Source of the DNA: a virus
Virus record (IMG/VR): IMGVR_UViG_3300035698_016083
Location: 1-64,000 of that record
Strand: one strand, 5' to 3'
Length of the DNA: 64,000 nucleotides
Part shown: in pieces, positions 51,837-59,579 of the stretch
Numbering within the stretch: position 1 is the stretch's first letter
Layout: every line of letters starts with the position of its first letter
The notes under the pieces: generated by a model
The model's input: the letters and a program-made list of their open reading frames with translations, nothing else
Told to the model about the DNA's origin: nothing
Databases searched by the model: none
Translations under genes and position numbers: made by a program

Positions 51837-53180
51837 TTAAAGTTTAATCAAAACTTTTATATCTTCGGTTTGTGACACTGATCTCTCGATAGCAGCTTTA
51901 TTTTGTATGTATAATAGATCGCCAGAGAATATATTATTACCTGAGGAGTCTAAAGTCGAAATGGTACCTGAAGCACCTATAGCTGTTATTGTAGATCCGA
52001 TGTCAGAATCGAATTCACCAAATCCGGTGTCTTCATTCTGATGATAAAAAATTGTATCCGAATCAATGTAATCAATCATACCCTGAGAACCTGAAATAGA
52101 TCCTGTGAATACCTGATCAGCACTAAATGTTGTGGCGTCACCTACTAGAGTAAGCTGAATGTGATCTAAGAAATTTGCCGTAAGTGAATTAATTCTTGAA
52201 CCACCAACCGTTTCAGGATTTCTAAGAAGAAGAACCTGTCTGAAATCATTACCAATAACGAAGTCACCATTCTCATCACCCGATGGTTTTGAATTGAACA
52301 TGACTATAGAGGATCTTAGATCTACTCTTGGATCTTTTCCAACACCTCGATCATCACCCAGAACCGCTCTAGCTTCTGCACCAGAACCACCACCGCCTGT
52401 TAGATTAATCTTAGCATACTGATACCCAGTACCAAAGAATAATGATCCACCTGAATCATCCATTTCAATCTTTGTAACTGCGCCGGATGCTACCGTTGCA
52501 ACTGCTCTAGCCCCAGAACCATTACCTTCAATCTCAACTGTTGGTGAACTTGTATAACCAGTACCAGAAGTTGTGACTACGATATTTAGTATCTCTGAAC
52601 TATCAGCAGCATTTTGGATATCATACTGATCTCTGTCTGTAGCCGGATCGCCAACGCCAGCGGAATCAACAAACTTAACAGGCATATAGTTAGCGCTTAG
52701 ATATTTTGTTGAATCGATCGCGCCAATTGTGTAAAGATATTTCCAAACATATCCGTCTGCCGTAATAAACGCTTCGGTGCTTGTACCGGAAGGTTTAGTA
52801 GTTGACGTAACACTTATGCCTGCGGTTGTTTTACCTTGACGTAAACAGATGTAAACGTTGTTTTCATCAGTCATAATATAATAAGAATTGGATGGGTAAT
52901 CTGAAGAAGCATCATCAAACGATGTATATGTCGTACCAGAAGACCATTTATGTCTAGGAATTACATAAGAAACATCTGCTGCTGTCTTCATTGACTGCAT
53001 TGATAGTCTAGCATTTCTTTGGTCACGCGTACTGTTGACCGGATTTACGAGAGTATCGGTCTCATCCCACTGTTCAGATTTACCAATAGCAATATAGTAA
53101 TAGTCTGAATCGACAGTTACATTATTGATCAGATTATCAAATATCTGTTTCTTAATGTCGTTTGTAATTATAGCAGTCAT
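51837..53180 (-). CDS. 8: baseplate wedge protein (T4 gp8-like)
   Basis: A 447-residue protein. T4 gp8 (334) motifs are easy to follow: YYIAIGKSEQWDETD (T4: FITFGRSEPWSS), VIPRHKWSSGTTY (T4: VIPRRDWGDTRY), TADGYVWKYLYTI (T4: GDGYVWEYLFEI) and the C-terminus IQNKAAIERSVSQTEDIKVL. An insert of some 110 residues with STG-rich strands (SGTGYTSSPTVEIEGNGSGA) lies in the middle. gp8 dimers sit in each wedge of the baseplate. Confidence 0.88.
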   Translation of the reverse strand: MTAIITNDIKKQIFDNLINNVTVDSDYYYIAIGKSEQWDETDTLVNPVNSTRDQRNARLSMQSMKTAADVSYVIPRHKWSSGTTYTSFDDASSDYPSNSYYIMTDENNVYICLRQGKTTAGISVTSTTKPSGTSTEAFITADGYVWKYLYTIGAIDSTKYLSANYMPVKFVDSAGVGDPATDRDQYDIQNAADSSEILNIVVTTSGTGYTSSPTVEIEGNGSGARAVATVASGAVTKIEMDDSGGSLFFGTGYQYAKINLTGGGGSGAEARAVLGDDRGVGKDPRVDLRSSIVMFNSKPSGDENGDFVIGNDFRQVLLLRNPETVGGSRINSLTANFLDHIQLTLVGDATTFSADQVFTGSISGSQGMIDYIDSDTIFYHQNEDTGFGEFDSDIGSTITAIGASGTISTLDSSGNNIFSGDLLYIQNKAAIERSVSQTEDIKVLIKL

Positions 53181-53192
53181 CTTTGTTTCCTA

Positions 53193-54182
53193 TTAAGCTA
53201 CTGTTACTTCGCCTTGGTTACCAATAAGGTACCAATTTGTTCCATCCCAGATGACACTACATCCGTCGAATTGCGCAAGGGCAAATGTTGTTCCCTGTGC
53301 GAAGTTAGTTGGTGTGACAGTTGCAACACCAACACCTTTATTAGTGAATATTTTTTCTTCTCCATCTTCGGTGCCGTCTGCAAGGGATATAGCCAAGGCA
53401 GTTGCCTTATTACAAATGATGTATGATGCACTATTAGATGCTGCTCCGTTTGCCGTAATCGTAGATGGTGTGTTTGCTACCTTTGAAAGTTTTATAGATC
53501 CATTACCTTTGGCAACTAGATCTAAGCTTATATTTGTGTCGTCACCTGATGCAGTGATCGATGGATCATTTCCAATAGCGGCATTTGAAATATCGATTTC
53601 ATTTATCGCCGAACCAATTGCCGTAAGTTTAATAATCTCATTACCTGAGGCACCATTAATGGAACCTGTAATGCGTGGAGTAGTCAGTGTCTTGTTTGTT
53701 AGGGTAACACTGTGTGCGGCGAAAACGAATTCATCAGATGCACCTAATAGAGGTAGACTGATCGTTCTGTCTGCAGCTAACTCTGCCACGCCTATAGTAT
53801 ATCTATGGTCAGAACTCGTGTCAAATATATCTACATCGAACATGGTTGGTCGTGTGAGAACTGCGTCTATTAACGTTTTGTCCCAGAGACTTTGTGAGCT
53901 ACTGTCTAGAATAACATCACCACTTGCATCAGGTAGAACGACTGTACGGTCTGCAGTAGGATTTACTACACCGAATATTGTTTCAAAGTCATCCGCAACT
54001 GAGCCTTCGAAGATCACATTGTCGTTTGTGAGAGTGACTCCAGTACTTAATATGTCTGAATCGCCACCGAGCGCGCGCCAAATTTCCACGAAATTATCGT
54101 TGATCTTCGTACTAATCTGACGTAGAGAATCTCCAGTACCGTCGTTGGCACTTGCTCCGATGTATATATTTTGTCTAGTCAT
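53193..54182 (-). CDS. fibre-like virion protein
   Basis: A 329-residue protein starting TRQNIYIGASANDGTGDSLR and STKINDNFVEIWRALGGDS, an N-terminal motif seen in marine T4-like virion proteins. Regular repeats of the type TLTNKTL, RTVVLPDASGDVIL and RTISLPLLGASDE follow. The C-terminus FDGCSVIWDGTNWYLIGNQG is a common end of phage fibre proteins. It lies between gp8 and the internal-protein candidates. It is probably a baseplate-attached fibre. Confidence 0.7.
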   Translation of the reverse strand: MTRQNIYIGASANDGTGDSLRQISTKINDNFVEIWRALGGDSDILSTGVTLTNDNVIFEGSVADDFETIFGVVNPTADRTVVLPDASGDVILDSSSQSLWDKTLIDAVLTRPTMFDVDIFDTSSDHRYTIGVAELAADRTISLPLLGASDEFVFAAHSVTLTNKTLTTPRITGSINGASGNEIIKLTAIGSAINEIDISNAAIGNDPSITASGDDTNISLDLVAKGNGSIKLSKVANTPSTITANGAASNSASYIICNKATALAISLADGTEDGEEKIFTNKGVGVATVTPTNFAQGTTFALAQFDGCSVIWDGTNWYLIGNQGEVTVA

Positions 54183-54460
54183 TATTTCTTATATCCTGCT
54201 TTCAGTCTTTTCTGAATACCGGCTTCGATTTCCTTAGCCTTACCGACCTTTGAAGGATAGACTTTTGCGTTCCGATTATATCCTACGCTCTCAGGAGGAT
54301 TCAGTTTAGCACGTCCTGTAGATTTAGCATGCGCTAGAGATCTACCTTTCTCCCGACTCTTTGAAAATGTTTTTGGTCCACGCTCACGATGTTGCTTAGA
54401 CGTATATGAGTCTATGGTCTTCTGAGAAATTTCTGTAAGGTGTTGTTTAAAGGTCTTCAT
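54182..54460 (-). CDS. basic protein with capsid-targeting-like N-terminus
   Basis: A 92-residue, very basic protein. The first ten residues, MKTFKQHLTE, match the capsid targeting sequence of T4 internal proteins (IPIII begins MKTYQEFIAE), including the L-x-E cut site for gp21. The next stretch ISQKTIDSYTSK is a variant of the LSKKTLKSYVK motif of the 54770-55246 product. The rest is Arg/Lys-rich (RERGPKTFSKSREKGR). It is likely packed in the head and injected with the DNA. That is inference from the tag. Confidence 0.65.
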   Translation of the reverse strand: MKTFKQHLTEISQKTIDSYTSKQHRERGPKTFSKSREKGRSLAHAKSTGRAKLNPPESVGYNRNAKVYPSKVGKAKEIEAGIQKRLKAGYKK

Positions 54461-54768
54461 GAACCTCTCCCGTTTACTCTTTGGCGTTGTGTTCCAACAC
54501 GTCTGCTATAATCACCGCGCCCGAGCTTATCCTTGTGGTTCTGTGAGTGTGCATTATACGTTACAGGTTTGTTACTTGACGTTGCCTGTTTCTTTGCACC
54601 GGCTAAAGTTTTATGTGAACTGTTAATATAAGCGTGACCGGGTTTATATACGAGGAAACGTCTGTCGCCCTTATCTTTACCGTCGTCATGAATCGGGTGG
54701 TCGTTATGCGTCGCAACCTGTTTACCGAACTTCTGGGCTTCTGATAGGTGTTCTCTAAAGGTTTTCAT
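54457..54768 (-). CDS. basic protein with capsid-targeting-like N-terminus
   Basis: A 103-residue basic protein with MKTFREHLSE at the start, again like the ten-residue T4 capsid targeting sequence with an L-x-E cleavage site. The body is rich in His, Lys and Asn (ATHNDHPIHDDGKDKGD) and has a GAKKQATSSNKPVTYNAHSQ stretch. No catalytic motif. Overlap of 4 bp with the gene after it. A candidate internal head protein delivered into the cell. Confidence 0.65.
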   Translation of the reverse strand: MKTFREHLSEAQKFGKQVATHNDHPIHDDGKDKGDRRFLVYKPGHAYINSSHKTLAGAKKQATSSNKPVTYNAHSQNHKDKLGRGDYSRRVGTQRQRVNGRGS

Positions 54769-54769
54769 A

Positions 54770-55246
54770 TTATCCTCGTGCCTTAGTACCAGTAAGCTTA
54801 TCCACCGCTGTGTCGATACCCTTCAGACGTTTATTTGCTTTCTTATCTGTAGCAGATCGCCCCTTACTATCGCCTCGGTGATCTTGACGGACACTATCTT
54901 TACCTAGAAATTTCACGTCGCGTGAAGCATCCTTCACATAAGACTTAAGAGTCTTCTTACTAAGTTCTAGTAGAGTGTCTGATATTTCTAGAGAAGGTGC
55001 TAGATCTTCTTTATACTGTGACTTAAGTCTCTTCTTCGCAATAGTAATTCCAGCATCTCTTTTATTTGAACGTTTGACCTGATTATTTATATCGCGGCGA
55101 GGCGCGCCGCGGTCATAGAGGGTGTCACCATATTTATCAGCCATGTCCCTATCAGGTTTTGCTGCTTTCACGTAGGACTTGAGAGTCTTCTTCGAGAGCT
55201 CCACGAGTTCTGTTGATATTCCCAGGGAGGTACTTAGTTCTGACAT
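54770..55246 (-). CDS. basic protein with internally duplicated LSKKTLKSYVK motif
   Basis: A 158-residue basic protein made of two related halves: residues 3-34 and 81-112 share SLGIS/SLEIS and an identical LSKKTLKSYVK (17-27 and 95-105). Basic linkers (GAPRRDINNQVKRSNKRD, GDSKGRSATDKKANKRLKG) separate and follow them. A shorter variant of the motif is in 54182-54460. Its place, charge and company suggest a head-internal or injected protein, but it lacks the MKTF tag. A CATAAATA late promoter is 26 bp upstream. Confidence 0.55.
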   Translation of the reverse strand: MSELSTSLGISTELVELSKKTLKSYVKAAKPDRDMADKYGDTLYDRGAPRRDINNQVKRSNKRDAGITIAKKRLKSQYKEDLAPSLEISDTLLELSKKTLKSYVKDASRDVKFLGKDSVRQDHRGDSKGRSATDKKANKRLKGIDTAVDKLTGTKARG

Positions 55247-55271
55247 GTTTGTTTCCTATTGTTCTTTGTCT

Positions 55272-55279
55272 TATTTATG
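55272..55279 (-). promoter_or_regulatory. late promoter of the internal-protein candidates
   Basis: CATAAATA on the minus strand, 26 bp before the ATG at 55246, just after the stop of the next baseplate gene. Confidence 0.65.
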
Positions 55280-55285
55280 ATGTTT

Positions 55286-56875
55286 TTACGGGAGATATGA
55301 AGAAACGTAGTTAATAGCATCACCCATTTCATTAGAGTCTGTGAAGAAGACTAGAGCGTACGCTCCGAATTCCCATGCATCAGAGTCATATGCGAATCCT
55401 AGGGATGGTCCGTTTGAACCGGTAAGATTTACATTTCTGAAAGTCATGACGTTGTTAGCATGAACAGCATCATATAGTTGGTCTCTCGTCTTAGTATTGT
55501 CGTAAGTTGTACCGGCGATTTCTACGGAAGATCCACCGTATGTTCCTATATCGATTTGTCCAGCACTATCATTCTGTTCCATAACACCTGCCTGATCGGA
55601 TAGACCATCATATAGTATATTCGAAATATCAGTATCTTTTGCATATGAACGATAAGCCAGAGCGATGTTCATTCCGCTATCTAACCAACCAGAGTAACCT
55701 CTAATTGTCATACCACCATTGTAGCCGAACATGTGAATCGCGCCGTCAGAATCTACATGGTTACCCTGTGAGGCATCGAACGCCACGGATTCCAGAGCTA
55801 TGTAGTTTCCGTTCGCACGATTATCATCCCACCACTGAACGCCGTAGGCATCGATATTATTTATTACTCCACTGTCGTATGAGTATACTCCGGTAGCTGA
55901 TAGAGGTACGATTGCAGGCGCTACCACATCTGCAATCATATCACTGTCTATATAATCTTCGAATATACCTTGGTCACCTGTTTCGATAACGTTAGAAGCA
56001 TCGATAGGTATAATAATTCCATCGCTGTCCATATCCATAGTAGGTGAAGTAGCTTTTTCTAAGTCTCTTACAGATCCATATAGATTTGCAAGTTCACCAA
56101 GAGTAGTACCACTATCGTAATTACCCATAACTTTGTAAGATGCCATACGGAATTGAATATCTCCAGAATCGTATAGTACAGTCATTGGATCATCTGGTGC
56201 ACTCATAATAGAAGAAACATCAAGAATAGTTTCCAGAATAATGTCATCTGCCAGACCAATAGAGAGAGGAGCACTATCCTCAAAACATGCAATACCTTCT
56301 GTGAGTACATCTCCCGCCAAGTGGAATCCTGCAGGATGTGCGAAAGCTTTATAGAGAGTTTGCCATTGCGCGATAGGTATTCCAGACTGTATGAGTATAG
56401 AATAGATTTGGTATCTCTCATCATCAATAATAAAGCGTAAAGACTCATACCCTATTTGACTTTCTGAAACTATAAAAATATTTTCTTTGGGATATACTAT
56501 AGTAGGTGTCTCTCCAAAGAACATTCTGAAGAACCCCATTACAGAATATTCGGTCCCTTTTTTCCGTAAGAAAAAATTTATGACTTTTCCTACGAGTCGA
56601 GGGTCTTCAAAGAAACGGGAATTTGACCCATTTCCTATTTCGAAAAAAATTTTATCGAGGAGGGAAAGCGAAGTAGCATCGAGATCTCTTATGAGTAGGA
56701 GGTCGGTCCCGAGGATCTCTGTCCAGGAGCCCTTCTGGGCCATGTAGTCGTAGTACACATTCAGAAATTCGATAAAGGATGGATACTCCTCTATAAAATA
56801 ACTAGGTAGCACATTCTCTATTGAAGGTCTACGAAGGCTCTCTGGTCTTCTATATTCTGAATGTATAATATTCAT
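55286..56875 (-). CDS. baseplate-associated virion protein
   Basis: A 529-residue protein. The N-terminal 200 residues hold a conserved-looking block: LPSYFIEEYPSFIEFLNVYYDYM, IRDLDATSLSLLDKIFFEIG, KKGTEYSVMGFFRMFFGE and LYKAFAHPAGFHLAGDV. I recall this pattern from a virion protein next to gp6 in marine T4-like phages. The C-terminal half is a variable beta domain with AspSer-rich turns. Its place beside gp6 and gp25 makes it a baseplate wedge candidate. I cannot give a T4 equivalent with certainty. Confidence 0.65.
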   Translation of the reverse strand: MNIIHSEYRRPESLRRPSIENVLPSYFIEEYPSFIEFLNVYYDYMAQKGSWTEILGTDLLLIRDLDATSLSLLDKIFFEIGNGSNSRFFEDPRLVGKVINFFLRKKGTEYSVMGFFRMFFGETPTIVYPKENIFIVSESQIGYESLRFIIDDERYQIYSILIQSGIPIAQWQTLYKAFAHPAGFHLAGDVLTEGIACFEDSAPLSIGLADDIILETILDVSSIMSAPDDPMTVLYDSGDIQFRMASYKVMGNYDSGTTLGELANLYGSVRDLEKATSPTMDMDSDGIIIPIDASNVIETGDQGIFEDYIDSDMIADVVAPAIVPLSATGVYSYDSGVINNIDAYGVQWWDDNRANGNYIALESVAFDASQGNHVDSDGAIHMFGYNGGMTIRGYSGWLDSGMNIALAYRSYAKDTDISNILYDGLSDQAGVMEQNDSAGQIDIGTYGGSSVEIAGTTYDNTKTRDQLYDAVHANNVMTFRNVNLTGSNGPSLGFAYDSDAWEFGAYALVFFTDSNEMGDAINYVSSYLP

Positions 56876-56944
56876 TTTTATCTCTTATACTGAGTTTAGG
56901 GATGTATGTGGGGATGTCTCTATACTAGGCTAAACTGTCTAAAC

Positions 56945-58780
56945 TTATAATGTTGTTCTGATTGTTTGGTAATCTATTATACTATCTGCATAAGATAGTT
57001 CATCTTCGTAGTTGAGTATGTATTTTCTCAACGGTTTGACTACAGATTGATCATGAGGTATTGCATTGATTTTGATATAAGATTTCCCTTCTAGTATAGA
57101 AGTTGGTTCGAATCCTACTAAGGTAACTAGGCCCAGTCCTGCATCGTAAGAACCTACGTTGTCTACTATAACATCCCCAGCCTCATTAACAACCTCTAAT
57201 TTGTTATGAGAAAGTTTATTGGATATAAGAGCTATCTGACCATTATGAACAAACTTAGAAGAACTAATAATATAATTCTTATCATCAGTTGGACTGAGTG
57301 TCACTGGGAAGGAAAGGGAATAAGCATTAGACTGACCGAGAGTTGGTGTGAATCTTTGTTGGACCTTAACAGTCATTCTACTAGAGAGAATTGCATCGTC
57401 AAATTCATCTATTTCAGCAAGTAGTTTGGATCTTCTAAAGGATTTCCCAAACTTCTCTAAGTTGGTACTAACATGAGTTGAGATCAGATTAAGAACGTTT
57501 GACTCCATAGTCTGAGCTGTAATAGATGTTAGATTTGGATTGAAATCGAAATTGGTTTCAAACACTATGTAAGTATCTTCTGGGTCAACGAACTCTGGGG
57601 TAATACTCATTATGCTAAGAACGTCTAGCAATTCAATTTTAATCTTAGACTTAAGAGCGGTTTGACTTGCATCGTCAGTACCATCTGGGAACTTAAGGCT
57701 GACGAATGCCTTACCGAATTCTCTTGGTACGTTCTCTTCACCTCCCCATGCTATAGCATCCTCTAATGATGCATAGTTGGAAAGTATTAAAGTTTTATAA
57801 TCTTGTGATGTTACTAATCTCTGTTGTGCTGCGTGGTTGAGTGGTGCTAACTGTCTAATAGATTCTATTGATTGTTTCTCACTGCCACCTACGCTCTTAT
57901 TGATTGTTGTGACGCCATATTGGTACGTGTTGCTATTGATAGTATATGAAGACGTTGTAGCAAATACCGATGCTCCATTACCTTCTTCTCCATTCGATGC
58001 TATGTACTCTACTACTATCTTGTTGCCTGCGATAGGTGCTACGCCGAGGATTGTGCCATCAGAGAATGATAGTTCGTAATTACCGTTTGGTGATTCTTTT
58101 AGAACGAAGTAAGTGCTTGTTGCGTCTACTGTAATGGAGTCAGCGATGTCTGTGTACGTTGCATAGTTTTGTGAGTTTGCTGTATCATAGACCTTTACAG
58201 ATAGTGTGTTCGAATCTAAATTACTGTCAGGAATAACGTACGTTGCTCTTTCGCTTGTCTCTCCCACATAGAACGTTTTGGTACGTAGAGCTCCTTCATA
58301 CACTTGTATGTACTCATTACCGTTTGCGTCAAGATATGTGTACGAGCCGAAGCCGTCATCATATGCTGTAAAGGATTCTAATGTTCTATAAACGAAATTG
58401 CTACCTTCAATAGATGATGTGAAGATTGTGCCTTTCGGTAATGTTAATAGTGCGGAGCGATCAGCCGGATCTGTTATGGAGATAGTTAATTTTATGTTAG
58501 CGAATGCCGATGTCTTAGAGTACGGTGTGTATCCTAATGACTGTGCGTGCGTTACTATTGATGATCGCAGTTGTGCTGTTTGCAGGAACGATTCGTTCAA
58601 AGACATATTTGCGAATAGGCCGTTGAAGTGTGTGTTGTGAGCTAATACGTCTAGGAGATTTGATAGGCCGGAACCCTCGAAGTCGTAGTCTGCGAACTCA
58701 TTGCTCTGAAGGAAATAAGTCTTTAGGTTCTCTTTTATGGCGTTGAAGTCTAAATCTGTGGACTGTATGTTCGTGGTCAT
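56945..58780 (-). CDS. 6: baseplate wedge protein (T4 gp6-like)
   Basis: A 611-residue protein (T4 gp6: 660) of the baseplate J/gp6 family. Matching segments are FADYDFEGSGLSNLLDVLAHN (T4: FLDYDFEGSRLNVLCDLLAYN), AQLRSSIVTHAQSLGYTP, IVVEYIASNGEEGNGA and LAPLNHAAQQRLVTSQDY. Dimers of gp6 form the continuous inner ring of the baseplate. It follows gp25 with no gap, as these proteins assemble together. Confidence 0.95.
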   Translation of the reverse strand: MTTNIQSTDLDFNAIKENLKTYFLQSNEFADYDFEGSGLSNLLDVLAHNTHFNGLFANMSLNESFLQTAQLRSSIVTHAQSLGYTPYSKTSAFANIKLTISITDPADRSALLTLPKGTIFTSSIEGSNFVYRTLESFTAYDDGFGSYTYLDANGNEYIQVYEGALRTKTFYVGETSERATYVIPDSNLDSNTLSVKVYDTANSQNYATYTDIADSITVDATSTYFVLKESPNGNYELSFSDGTILGVAPIAGNKIVVEYIASNGEEGNGASVFATTSSYTINSNTYQYGVTTINKSVGGSEKQSIESIRQLAPLNHAAQQRLVTSQDYKTLILSNYASLEDAIAWGGEENVPREFGKAFVSLKFPDGTDDASQTALKSKIKIELLDVLSIMSITPEFVDPEDTYIVFETNFDFNPNLTSITAQTMESNVLNLISTHVSTNLEKFGKSFRRSKLLAEIDEFDDAILSSRMTVKVQQRFTPTLGQSNAYSLSFPVTLSPTDDKNYIISSSKFVHNGQIALISNKLSHNKLEVVNEAGDVIVDNVGSYDAGLGLVTLVGFEPTSILEGKSYIKINAIPHDQSVVKPLRKYILNYEDELSYADSIIDYQTIRTTL

Positions 58781-59227
58781 TTATCTTAACCTTTGTAGGA
58801 ATACGGAGAGCTCTACCGGCTCATTGCTGTTTATAACTTTAAATATAATTGTTGCGGAGACGGCGTTACTGTCTGGTACATGTTGTGCTTCAATTCTTAT
58901 GATTTGTGCACGTGGCTCGTTGTTCTCTATAGCCGTGAGGATACGTTGCTCTATAAGGAATGCTGTGTTGTCGTCTGCGAGTTCGAATAGCAGATCACGT
59001 ATAGAAGAGCCGAATGATGGAAGGAATGGCTTCTCGTTATAATTCGTGAGGATTATGTTCTTCACGGATTGCTTTACGGAAGCGGCGTCATACTTCTTGT
59101 AAACGTCTCCTGTCGTCTTCTTTGCGAATGACAGATCTATGTCTATGAACTGTCGTTGGCGACTGCCTACTATTATAGACGATGATAGATTTCTGTCTTC
59201 GTACGATAGAACTTTAGTAATAGCCAT
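58781..59227 (-). CDS. 25: baseplate wedge protein (T4 gp25-like)
   Basis: A 148-residue protein (T4 gp25: 132). It has the gp25/GPW family core: NIILTNYNEKPFLPSFGSSIRDLLFE and the EPR motif (NNEPRAQI) near residue 105. It joins gp6 dimers to the tail sheath and tube. A perfect late promoter is 23 bp upstream, making 25-6 and the genes after it a late unit. Confidence 0.95.
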   Translation of the reverse strand: MAITKVLSYEDRNLSSSIIVGSRQRQFIDIDLSFAKKTTGDVYKKYDAASVKQSVKNIILTNYNEKPFLPSFGSSIRDLLFELADDNTAFLIEQRILTAIENNEPRAQIIRIEAQHVPDSNAVSATIIFKVINSNEPVELSVFLQRLR

Positions 59228-59249
59228 TATATTCTTTTCTTTTTCCTTT

Positions 59250-59257
59250 TATTTATA
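59250..59257 (-). promoter_or_regulatory. late promoter of gp25-gp6
   Basis: A perfect TATAAATA on the minus strand, 23 bp before the gp25 ATG. Confidence 0.8.
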
Positions 59258-59325
59258 GACGAAACGGGTGGCTTAATGATCACTGAAATGTGTTATTTTT
59301 AGTGTGACTCGAAGAAAAGGTGATT

Positions 59326-59404
59326 CGAGATTTCATTAGATATTATTGTGAAGTTGTGAAGTTCTATATAGTGTGAATTGTGAAGTTGTGAACATGAAAT
59401 CTCG
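59326..59404. repeat. long inverted repeat enclosing direct repeats
   Basis: CGAGATTTCAT (59326-59336) and its exact complement ATGAAATCTCG (59394-59404) enclose two identical 16-bp copies of ATTGTGAAGTTGTGAA (59345-59360 and 59377-59392), 32 bp apart. It lies in a 352-bp stretch (59228-59579) with no gene that I can support. Confidence 0.85.
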
Positions 59405-59405
59405 G

Positions 59406-59566
59406 TGATCATTTATGATCAATTATGAGGTGTTATGTGTGTTTGTATATCATAAATGATCGATTGTAATAGGCCGAACGTTGCCTCTTATAAGCCGTTT
59501 GGATGTATAATGGGTCATATGTGACCTGTTACGTGAGAACTGATTATTTCTTATGAGAACCGATTA
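59406..59566. repeat. cluster of small palindromes and direct repeats
   Basis: TGATCAT-TT-ATGATCA (59406-59421), ATCAT-AA-ATGAT (59449-59460), GGTCA-4 bp-TGACC (59513-59526) and a direct repeat TGAGAAC(T/C)GATTA at 59534-59546 and 59554-59566 (20-bp period). With the adjacent inverted repeat this fills the only large non-coding gap of the window. Confidence 0.75.
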
Positions 59567-59579
59567 CTATGTGCAAGTA

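Noticed and set aside
53251-54120. Long plus-strand open frame of 289 codons opposite the 53193-54182 gene
   Set aside because: Composition bias of the minus-strand fibre-like gene explains it; no start signal or domain is seen.
55084-55091. Minus-strand TATAAATA within the 54770-55246 gene
   Set aside because: Same reasoning: coding sequence for D-I-N-N, over 300 bp from the next start.
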